64,000 nucleotides of DNA from Paenibacillus_AB hodogayensis. GTDB lineage: Bacteria; Bacillota; Bacilli; Paenibacillales; NBRC-103111. The stretch is from contig NZ_BAAAYO010000006.1 of the NCBI RefSeq assembly GCF_039536325.1, forward strand, positions 558,001 through 622,000, written 5' to 3'. The position numbers and the translations under genes were made by a program. Below, one piece after another: positions 57,642 to 64,000 of this stretch (positions are counted from its first letter, which is position 1; each line of letters begins with the position of its first letter). The notes under the pieces were generated by a model. It was given only the letters and a program-made list of their open reading frames with translations, was not told the DNA's origin and ran no database searches.

Positions 57642-58764
57642 TCGGCGCATCGTACGCCGCCAGCCGCCGCTCCGCCTCCGCCAATCCGACGCCGGGCACC
57701 CAGAGCGGATCGTGCCGATCGGCACAACCCGACTCCTCTAACTGCCGGCGGATCAACCGCTTGTGCGGTTCCTCCAGTTCGTCCGGCAGCGGGATTGCCG
57801 CACGGGCCAGCGCCAGCTTGCCGAGCGTTTCCCGCACATGATGGCTGACGCCCCGGTGCCGCTCGCGCGCTTCGGCGAAGCTGACCCGCGCCATGACAAC
57901 GGGCTTTCCGCCAAGCGCACGGACGGCATGCACGAGCTCGGCCAGCTCTGTCGCCGTATGGCCAAACGGCGTGCCCGTACCGACAATGCCCGGCCCCATG
58001 GTCACGATTGCAATATCCGCGCCTTGAACGTGCCGCGCTGCCAGAAGCGCGGTATATTTATTGACGGCTTCCAGGTCGCCGCCGTAGGCGTGGCCGTATG
58101 TAACCGTTCCGTCCAGCCAGCCCGAGGCTCGCAGACGGGCCGTATGGCCGCTTAATACGAGCGGCAGCGCCCCTCCGTCCGTCATGATGTACGACAGGCG
58201 CAGCGAAACCCCTTCCCCGCTGCCGCGTATCCAGGCCACCGCCACCGGGAGCATGCTGTGCAGCTCCCCGATCAGCACCGGCATGCCGTCCAGCTGGCGC
58301 GGCTCGGCAAACAGCCGGCGATGCGGGCTCGCCTCCTCCTCTACAGCCAAAACCGCCCGCTGCTGAGGCATATAGCGCAGCTTCATAATATGACCGGACT
58401 GGAGCTGGCCTTGCTCCTGGGCAAAGCTTTCCCGTTCCTCGTCGTCGCCCGGGTACCTTTGCTTGGGGCTTGCGCCCAACCCCGCCGTATTCTCTTGCTC
58501 TGCTTCCGCTCCTTCGCTTGCCGAAGCCTCGTCGGGCTCCCTACGCTCCGCTACGTCGTGAATCAAGCAAAGCCCCCCGTCGAGCCCGAGGGCGGCAGCG
58601 GTAACGTTGACGACCACGCGATCCCCGCAGACGAGCGGCGGACGAACGTCCGTGTAATGAACAGCCTGCCGTAAGGTTCCGTCCGCCTCCATCACATCCA
58701 CTTGCTGTACGCCCGAACGCAGCTCGGCTGCGCCGACAACCGTTCCGTCTCTCCATACGATCAT
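57541..58764 (-). CDS. DUF3866 family protein
   Basis: A 407-residue cytosolic protein of the DUF3866 family, shared by Paenibacillus-type Firmicutes and actinobacteria; function unknown. Visible: a beta-rich N-terminal part (MIVWRDGTVVGAAELRSGVQ), an acidic low-complexity insert at about 75-115, HIMKLRYMPQQRAVLAVEEE, RLSYIMTDGGALPLVLSGHT, TVTYGHAYGGDLEAVNKYTA, and IVTMGPGIVGTGTPFGHTAT. The latter blocks look like a ligand- or phosphate-binding site. It lies between the nudF region and an alcohol dehydrogenase gene. Confidence 0.8.
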   Translation of the reverse strand: MIVWRDGTVVGAAELRSGVQQVDVMEADGTLRQAVHYTDVRPPLVCGDRVVVNVTAAALGLDGGLCLIHDVAERREPDEASASEGAEAEQENTAGLGASPKQRYPGDDEERESFAQEQGQLQSGHIMKLRYMPQQRAVLAVEEEASPHRRLFAEPRQLDGMPVLIGELHSMLPVAVAWIRGSGEGVSLRLSYIMTDGGALPLVLSGHTARLRASGWLDGTVTYGHAYGGDLEAVNKYTALLAARHVQGADIAIVTMGPGIVGTGTPFGHTATELAELVHAVRALGGKPVVMARVSFAEARERHRGVSHHVRETLGKLALARAAIPLPDELEEPHKRLIRRQLEESGCADRHDPLWVPGVGLAEAERRLAAYDAPITTMGRQLRDDPAFFLTVCAAAQAALSAAGGRR

Positions 58765-58923
58765 GCCGTTCCCCCTTGTCAGGCGGCTTGCATCCGCCGG
58801 CTTTTATGGAAGTGTATGGACACCGGCAGCGATTTATGAGCTGCAATTCCGCTGTTGTCCGGCTCCGCTCCAAATAACGGTCGGGTTCCGCATCGTCTGG
58901 ATGCGTAAGTCCCGGGACGGCAA

Positions 58924-58954
58924 AAGGACCTGCTGGCGCTGCCGGCAGGTCCTT
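58924..58954 (-). terminator. Terminator after the alcohol dehydrogenase gene
   Basis: AAGGACCTGC pairs with GCAGGTCCTT (10 bp) around a loop with GCC/GGC, then TTTT on the minus strand. Confidence 0.8.
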
Positions 58955-58987
58955 CTCTTCTTTTTTAAACGCTTGCCTGTATAATCT

Positions 58988-60151
58988 CTACAGCGACATT
59001 TGCAGAATACGCAGAACGTCGTCGCGCTCCAGCTTTTTGAACGAGCCGAGCGGACCGAAGCGAACCGCTTCCTCCGCCATCCGTTCCAGCTTGTCCGCTC
59101 CAATCCCGAACTCGGCCAGCGTTGCCTGGGCGCCGATGCGGGTAAAAAACGCCCGGGTGCGCTCGATGCCGGCCAGCGCCGTTTCTTCCGGCGTCTTTCC
59201 GGACGGATCGACGCCCCATACCCGAACAGCATATTGCACGAACCGATCGATCCGTTCTTGGTAAACGTATTTCATCCAGTTCGGGAATACGATGGACAAG
59301 CCCGCTCCGTGCGGGATGTCGTAGATCGCGCTGATTTCGTGCTCGATGCCGTGCGAGGCCCAATCCTGCTGCACGCCTACGCCGATTATGCCGTTCAGCG
59401 CCATCGTGCCGGCCCACAACAGATTGGCTCTAGCGTCGGCATGCTGCGGATCGGCCAGCGCCAGCTCGACATTCTCGATCACCGTTTGCAGAATCCCTTC
59501 GCAAAACCGTTCCTGAAGGGGCGTATTGGCGGTCAGGCTGAAATATTGCTCGAATACGTGCGACATAATGTCGACCGCGCCGTTCACCGTATGGCTCGCA
59601 GGCACCGTATACGTCAGCTCCGGGTCGAGAATGGAGAAGCGCGGATAAGCGAACCGGCTGCCGAACGCGCGTTTTTGCTGCGTTTCCCAATTCGTTATGA
59701 CCGAGTTGCCGTTCATCTCCGATCCGGTCGCGGCCAGCGTCAGCACGGTGCCGAGCGGCAACCCCTCGCGGATGACCGCTTTGCGGATGCAAAAATCCCA
59801 AACGTCCCCCTCGTAAGGAACGCCGACCGCGATCGCCTTCGCCGCATCGATCACGCTGCCTCCTCCGACAGCCAGGATGAGGTCGATCGAGTGGGCGCGC
59901 GCCAGCTCGATGCCTTTATGAACGGTCGACAGGCGCGGATTGGGCTCCACGTCCGGCAGCTCGTACATGCGTGCACCGATCGCGTTCAACTGAGCGATCA
60001 CCTGATCGTACAAGCCGGTACGCTTAATGCTTCCGGACCCGTAGACCAGCAGCACGTTGCGACCATAGGGTTGGACAAGCTCGCCGAGCTTGCTGACGGT
60101 GCCGGGACCGAAAACGATTTGTGTAGGGTTCTGAAACTGGAATGAATTCAA
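58988..60151 (-). CDS. Iron-containing alcohol dehydrogenase (YugJ/butanol dehydrogenase type)
   Basis: A 387-residue group III alcohol dehydrogenase, NAD(P)H-dependent, reducing aldehydes or butanal-type substrates. The Rossmann part has VYGSGSIKRTGLYDQV and AVGGGSVIDAAKAIAVG (nucleotide binding); LTLAATGSEMNGNSVI is typical of YugJ/YqhD. Metal ligands are in NGAVDIMSHVFEQY (Asp, His), ASHGIEHEISAIYDIPHGAG (His, His). Physiological substrate unknown. No ribosome binding site stronger than AAGGAGC. A TATAAT (60187-60192, minus strand) lies 36 bp upstream. Confidence 0.9.
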   Translation of the reverse strand: MNSFQFQNPTQIVFGPGTVSKLGELVQPYGRNVLLVYGSGSIKRTGLYDQVIAQLNAIGARMYELPDVEPNPRLSTVHKGIELARAHSIDLILAVGGGSVIDAAKAIAVGVPYEGDVWDFCIRKAVIREGLPLGTVLTLAATGSEMNGNSVITNWETQQKRAFGSRFAYPRFSILDPELTYTVPASHTVNGAVDIMSHVFEQYFSLTANTPLQERFCEGILQTVIENVELALADPQHADARANLLWAGTMALNGIIGVGVQQDWASHGIEHEISAIYDIPHGAGLSIVFPNWMKYVYQERIDRFVQYAVRVWGVDPSGKTPEETALAGIERTRAFFTRIGAQATLAEFGIGADKLERMAEEAVRFGPLGSFKKLERDDVLRILQMSL

Positions 60152-60467
60152 CGCGCAGCAGCTCCTTTTTCTATAAGTCTGTCTTTATTATAACGTGAGG
60201 GCGGACAAGAAGCTCTTCCGGACCCGGATCGTTTACGGCGGACGGTCCATTGCCGGTGCGTTCCTCCTCTCTGTTACCCGCAGTAGGTCCTGCCTTTTAT
60301 TTCTCTTTATCAGACCATATGTGTATGCTCCAGGTCTAGCTTTTTCGCCGCCTTAGTATGCTCCATTTTGCGCAAAGAGAAGCGCCGTCGCTGGCAAACG
60401 GCGTGCTTGCGCGCAGCCCGGCAGCGAGAGGATACTTCTTTTGGCACGTATGGCTGACTAACCGCTA
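60152..60467. other. Intergenic region, no gene seen
   Basis: About 315 bp between two minus-strand genes. It holds a minus-strand TATAAT (60187-60192) near the alcohol dehydrogenase start, without a convincing -35. Just after the stalk-protein gene is a hairpin (AGCACGCCGT with ACGGCGCT, 60375-60407, one bulge, then TCTCTTT) that may terminate it. No supported coding frame. Confidence 0.5.
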
Positions 60468-62093
60468 TCAGGGCCGCTTCGTCTCTTCGTATAGTCGGAT
60501 GATTCGAAGCGGCGGTTGCGCACCTTCGCGTGACAGCACAATATTGCCATCTGCCTTTACCGTATACATGCCAAAGTCGCTCACCCTTTGCATGGAGCCG
60601 CTGATCGGCACTCTCATTACCGATCCATTGGAATTTTTCGTTTCCTGCCATTCGCCTCTCTCATCGGGCTGATTGACATCGCCCAACGTGACATATGGCG
60701 TCAGCTTCCCATCCGTATCCAACTCGTACATTCGCTCGTAATCCGCCACATAAAACTTCCCGCCCACCGCTGCTGCAAAACGCAGGTTTTCATCATCCAG
60801 CTTGGTGACAAGCCGAGTATCTCCATTGGTCGGATTCACTTCGTGCAGCTTACGGGACACCAAGTCCAAATAATAAATGCTGCCTTCCTTGAACGTCGCC
60901 GCCAGCTTGGCTCCGCCCTCGCTTTTATCGATCGGCGCCAGCGGAATCGCCGAACCCCCAGCTTCCGATGTGTATATTTGGCCGTGTACGATATCGCTGA
61001 AATAAACTTGCTTGCCCTCAGCAAGTAGAAAATTACTGCCTGAAGGGACCAACGATCCGTAGTCTCCATGTGTTACCATTTCAATTGTCCCGCCCGGAAC
61101 GATGCGGTATACGACGCTGGATATGCTGCTCTTGTAGAAAGCTTCGCCGGTTTGATTATATGTGGCGTTCGTATTGTACGCCAGCAAGTAAACGCTATCG
61201 CTCGACTCGTCATAATATAAAGTTTCCGGGGCGAGGTTGGTGTAGGGAAATTCTCTCTTACCTTTCAGAAGCTCGGTATAGCTGAAGTTAAATCGGCTGT
61301 CGAACTTATCCAGCAGCACTTCCACCCGTTTTGTTTTCGCATCGTATTTGAGCAGCCCGACGGCTCGGTCCTGTCCGAACAGCACGTAAACGCTTCCGGC
61401 CTTGTCTGTCACGATGCTTCGTGGCCGGATAGCGATATTACGCAAATCGGCGTTCATATCTTTCATGTCGATCAACGCTTCCATCCTGATCGGGTCCAAC
61501 TTCGTCCGCGTCGCGTGAACGTTCTTCGCGAGTTCTTTCTCAGATTCATTGGCCGCTTGTTTTGCAGCATCTTTTGCGGGCGACTCGTGCTGTGAAGGAG
61601 ACTCTTCCTGGCGCTTGGACATGATCGTGATCGTTCCAGCAGCAGCATCGAACTGGACGTCTTTATCCAAGTTTTCGGCAATAAATCGCAACGGGACCAT
61701 CGTCGATTCATTCACGATTTGAGCCGGCTGCTCCAACGACTCGGTCCGATCGCCCACACTTGCCGTCAGACTACCGATCACCAGGCGAAGCCGGAAATCC
61801 TCGTACCGAATCGCGATCGCATTCTCGTCCCCGAGCCACTCGACATTGGCTCCCAGCGCTTCCGATATGGCGCGAATCGGAACCATCGTCGTATCACCAA
61901 TCCGCGTCGGCTCGACGGGCAGTACCAAAGCTTGGCCGTCCACTAGAGCCGTCCTGCTGTTTAAAACGATTGTAACCGACGAAACCTTCCGCGCATCCGT
62001 CGTCGGTGTTAGCCCTTTCTCGGCATAAGCCGCATTCCCCCCAAGCAGCAGACCAATGGCCAGTGCGAAGCCGAGCGTTCCCTGTTTGTTCAT
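60468..62093 (-). CDS. Secreted stalk-domain (copper amine oxidase N-like) protein with beta-propeller-type C-terminus
   Basis: A 541-residue exported protein: signal peptide (about 1-26, LLLGGNAAYAEKG), then a copper-amine-oxidase-N (stalk) domain of two half repeats (about 38-145: DTTMVPIRAISEALGANVEW and ESTMVPLRFIAENLDKDV). A Lys/Glu/Ala-rich linker (about 150-185) leads to a long beta-rich region (about 190-540). There, repeated strands such as DKAGSVYVLFGQDRA, SSDSVYLLAYN, GSIYYLDLVSRKLHEV and GGKFYVADYERMYEL suggest a six-bladed NHL/YncE-like propeller. Function unknown; stalk domains are usually surface modules in Paenibacillus. Start ATG at 62093. Confidence 0.82.
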   Translation of the reverse strand: MNKQGTLGFALAIGLLLGGNAAYAEKGLTPTTDARKVSSVTIVLNSRTALVDGQALVLPVEPTRIGDTTMVPIRAISEALGANVEWLGDENAIAIRYEDFRLRLVIGSLTASVGDRTESLEQPAQIVNESTMVPLRFIAENLDKDVQFDAAAGTITIMSKRQEESPSQHESPAKDAAKQAANESEKELAKNVHATRTKLDPIRMEALIDMKDMNADLRNIAIRPRSIVTDKAGSVYVLFGQDRAVGLLKYDAKTKRVEVLLDKFDSRFNFSYTELLKGKREFPYTNLAPETLYYDESSDSVYLLAYNTNATYNQTGEAFYKSSISSVVYRIVPGGTIEMVTHGDYGSLVPSGSNFLLAEGKQVYFSDIVHGQIYTSEAGGSAIPLAPIDKSEGGAKLAATFKEGSIYYLDLVSRKLHEVNPTNGDTRLVTKLDDENLRFAAAVGGKFYVADYERMYELDTDGKLTPYVTLGDVNQPDERGEWQETKNSNGSVMRVPISGSMQRVSDFGMYTVKADGNIVLSREGAQPPLRIIRLYEETKRP

Positions 62094-62402
62094 CTGCAAT
62101 TCCTGCTTCCCCTTGAATTTAAAACTCTTTCCAAGTCACATTTGCTCTTCCATCCTACTGTTTGTATGGGAAAAAATGCAACCCCCGACAATCCCGTAAA
62201 ATGCTGCCTTGACTTCGAAACGTCCAACATATTTGTCGGCTATCTGCCGCTAGGATGGGCAATTCCCTCGAACAAACATCTGAACATACATTCGCTTATC
62301 CGTTCTGCCGTCCTCTTAACGTGGCTGCAGAAACGATCCGTTTGCGCGTATTTGGAGCTGTAACCAAAAAAGGCGCCATCGCGGGCGCCTTTTCCGTGTT
62401 CA
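62094..62402. other. Intergenic region upstream of the stalk-protein gene
   Basis: About 310 bp. It contains the terminator of the peptidase gene (62366-62394) and presumably the promoter of the stalk-protein gene, which I could not place with confidence. A short plus-strand frame (62142-62363) has no ribosome binding site and no recognisable content. Confidence 0.5.
62366..62394 (-). terminator. Terminator after the PepT-like gene
   Basis: AAAAGGCGCC pairs with GGCGCCTTTT around ATCGCG, with A and T tracts on both sides; it ends the minus-strand peptidase gene and can act in both directions. Confidence 0.85.
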
Positions 62403-63545
62403 CTATTCGCTTGCCGCCTCCGTCACAATCGCCACCACGAGCTCGGTGACTGCCGTCAGCTCGGAAATCGGCATTTGTTCCTCGGTCGTATGGATGTTCT
62501 CGTAGCCGACGGCCAGATTGACGGTCGGGATGCCCATGCCGTTAAACATGTTCGCGTCGCTGCCTCCGCCGGTGTGGAACGTGCCCGGCTGACGCCCGAT
62601 CTTCTCCAGCGCCTTCATCGCCAACTGCACGACTGGCGCACTCTCGTCGTATTTGTAAGCCGGGTAGATGACCTGGCTTATAAATTCAACCGTGGCGCCC
62701 ATATCCTGGGCGGCCGATTCGCAGGCGTGCTTCATCGCTTCCAGCTGACGATCGAGCTTCGCCTGCTCGCGGCTCCTCGCTTCCGCGGCGATATCGACGC
62801 GTTCGCAGACGATATTCGTGGCACCGCCCCCGGCAAAGCTGCCGATGTTCGCCGTCGTCTCGAAATCGATCCTGCCGAGCGGCATGCGGGAAATCGCCTT
62901 GCTCGCAACTTGAATCGCGCTGACGCCGTCCTCCGGATTGACCCCGGCGTGTGCCGAGCGGCCCTTGATCGTAATCTGAATGCGCGCCTGCGTCGGCGCG
63001 GCCACCGCGATTTGACCGACTCGGCCGTTCGAATCGAGCGCGTAGCCGAATTTTGCCTTCAACGGAACGGACGGACGCTCCGCCATCGCCCGCGATCCGA
63101 GCAAGCCGGATTCTTCGCCCGCGGTAATGACGAACAGCAGCTTGCCATGCGATATGCGCTGTTCCCTCAGCACGCGGATCGCCTCGATCATCGCCGCAAT
63201 GCCGGCCTTGTCGTCGCTGCCCAATATCGTCGTGCCGTCGCTGCGTATGTAGCCGTCCGTGTCCACGCGGGGCTTGATCCCTTTGCCCGGCGTTACGGTG
63301 TCCATATGGCAGGTGAACAAGATCGCCGGAAGATGCGCCTTGTCCGGCGTTGCTTCCAGCGTACAGATCAAGTTGCCGGAGCCATGGCCGGTTACCGCGG
63401 CCGTATCGTCCTCGACTACGTCCAGTCCGAGCTCGCCGCCGAACAGCGTTTTCAACGCCTCGCTGATCTCCCGCTCGTGCTTCGTCTCGCTGTCGATTCG
63501 GACCAGCTGCAAAAACTGCTCGACCAATCGATTTTGTTGAATCAT
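62403..63545 (-). CDS. yqjE: M20-family peptidase, PepT-like (YqjE)
   Basis: A 380-residue di-zinc aminopeptidase of the PepT/YqjE group. Metal and catalytic motifs: FTCHMDTVTPG (His, Asp), TTILGSDDKAGIAAM (bridging Asp), TAGEESGLLGS (catalytic Glu), FGYALDSNGRVG (Asp), and ENIHTTEEQM (final His). The dimerisation domain lies at about 175-290. It could be a tripeptidase or act on another amide. In B. subtilis yqjE is near the bkd cluster, and the acyltransferase tail lies next to it here. AGTCAGATG context: GGAGGAAAGTCAG precedes the ATG. Confidence 0.9.
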   Translation of the reverse strand: MIQQNRLVEQFLQLVRIDSETKHEREISEALKTLFGGELGLDVVEDDTAAVTGHGSGNLICTLEATPDKAHLPAILFTCHMDTVTPGKGIKPRVDTDGYIRSDGTTILGSDDKAGIAAMIEAIRVLREQRISHGKLLFVITAGEESGLLGSRAMAERPSVPLKAKFGYALDSNGRVGQIAVAAPTQARIQITIKGRSAHAGVNPEDGVSAIQVASKAISRMPLGRIDFETTANIGSFAGGGATNIVCERVDIAAEARSREQAKLDRQLEAMKHACESAAQDMGATVEFISQVIYPAYKYDESAPVVQLAMKALEKIGRQPGTFHTGGGSDANMFNGMGIPTVNLAVGYENIHTTEEQMPISELTAVTELVVAIVTEAASE

Positions 63546-63635
63546 CTGACTTTCCTCCCGGACATGGATTAAGGTACAATACAGATATGCGTCATTATCG
63601 CTCCAAGTATAACCTAATTCAAGGAGTTGAAGCTG

Positions 63636-63734
63636 TTGTTCAGCAAAAATTTCGTTAAAATCATGGTATATCTGATGCTGTTCGCTATGGTCTCGTCCGT
63701 CATTCTGTATACCGTAGGCGTTTTCCTCGGCTGA
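63636..63734 (+). CDS. prli42: Stressosome-associated membrane peptide Prli42
   Basis: A 32-residue single-span membrane peptide, MFSKNFVKIMVYLMLFAMVS continuing SVILYTVGVFLG. Basic N-terminus and the VYLMLxxMV helix are the hallmarks of Prli42, the miniprotein that anchors the stressosome (RsbR) to the membrane in Listeria and relatives. The start is TTG at 63636 with AAGGAG 9 nt upstream; an earlier in-frame TTG would touch that site. It is read from the plus strand between the PepT-like gene and the acyltransferase tail. Confidence 0.85.
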   Translation: MFSKNFVKIMVYLMLFAMVSSVILYTVGVFLG

Positions 63735-63877
63735 TTGCCCGTTCCCCGGAACCGTTCAAGCTCTGGCTCGATCCCGCAAAAACCGGGCCGGAGCCGCGTA
63801 TTCGGACATGCATCCCTTGCTCCGCAAGGGGTCCGGTCCGTTTCGCTCCTCTAAGAGGTTTTCGCTCTGACTTTGTA

Positions 63878-64000
63878 TCAGTACAGCTTGGTTTCCATAT
63901 TGAAGCTTTCCAGATTTTCCTTCACCCGCTGCAAAAAGCGCCCGCAGATGACGCCGTCCAAAATCCGGTGGTCCAGCGACAAACATATGTTGGCCATGGA
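63878..64000 (-). CDS. Dihydrolipoamide acyltransferase (E2), C-terminal end, cut by window edge
   Basis: The last 40 codons of a 2-oxoacid dehydrogenase E2 subunit. The fragment contains LSLDHRILDGVICGRFLQRV, with the catalytic DHRxxDG motif of lipoamide acyltransferases, and ends ESFNMETKLY. Position next to yqjE suggests the branched-chain BkdB rather than PdhC, but the lipoyl and peripheral-subunit-binding domains are outside the window. A 7-bp GC hairpin (about 63810-63830) without a T run follows. Confidence 0.85.
   Translation of the reverse strand, partial: SMANICLSLDHRILDGVICGRFLQRVKENLESFNMETKLY

Noticed and set aside
62142..62363. Plus-strand 73-codon frame between the stalk-protein and PepT-like genes
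   Set aside because: No ribosome binding site, no recognisable content, and it reads into the terminator of the neighbouring gene.
1..64000. CRISPR arrays, insertion sequences, prophage genes, tRNA or rRNA genes
   Set aside because: None seen. XerD is the chromosomal dimer-resolution enzyme in conserved context, not a mobile-element integrase.

Overview
The window is a stretch of chromosome from an endospore-forming member of the Bacillales, most likely Paenibacillaceae (Paenibacillus, Cohnella or a relative). This rests on the GC-rich codon use, strong AAGGAGG-type ribosome binding sites, many sporulation genes, and gene order matching the Bacillus subtilis blocks ypeB-prsW-ypbH-ypbD-serA, resEDCBA-rluB-spmBA-dacB, scpAB-ribHAED, spoVA-spoIIA-dacF and drm-xerD-yqzK-fur-spoIIM-nudF. 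No rRNA or tRNA gene, insertion sequence, prophage or CRISPR array was seen. Most genes lie on the minus strand; plus-strand genes come mostly as short inserts with their own promoters and terminators.

Region by region. 1-5.9 kb: the germination protein gene ypeB (cut by the window edge), a small CxxC protein where sleB is expected, prsW, a MecA-type adaptor, an M20 dipeptidase, a CPBP protease and an unknown anchored protein. 5.9-8.2 kb: a serine T-box leader and serA. 8.3-18.2 kb: resE-resD-resC-resB-resA (redox sensing and cytochrome c assembly), rluB, a small amidase-like protein, and spmB-spmA-dacB (spore core and cortex). 18.3-25.8 kb: plus-strand inserts holding a MurA paralogue whose catalytic Cys is Asp, a glycolate oxidase pair with its GntR repressor, and a PadR repressor with a divergent ABC-2 exporter. 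25.8-33.3 kb: ytfJ, ytfI, scpB-scpA and the rib operon under an FMN riboswitch. 33.3-42.8 kb: ppiB, an MFS exporter, lysA, spoVAF-spoVAB-spoVAA, sigF-spoIIAB-spoIIAA and dacF.

42.9-54.7 kb: type 2 IPP isomerase, two orphan lipoprotein solute-binding proteins with predicted catabolite control, a nucleoside-salvage cluster (deoB, two tandem purine nucleoside phosphorylases, pdp), xerD, yqzK, fur, and a LacI regulator next to the second binding protein. 54.7-64 kb: spoIIM, endonuclease Q coupled to nudF, a DUF3866 protein, an iron-type alcohol dehydrogenase, a secreted stalk-domain protein, a PepT-like peptidase, the 32-residue stressosome peptide Prli42 and the tail of a dihydrolipoamide acyltransferase.

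The genes are mainly core Firmicute housekeeping and sporulation functions. The unusual points are at the edges: a MurA paralogue with a natural fosfomycin-resistance-type residue, a probable ATC start codon for spmA, a spoVA operon without its channel genes, well-resolved operator sites for PadR, GntR, LacI and CcpA, and an FMN leader with several terminator-like hairpins. I found no convincing wholly new multi-gene system.
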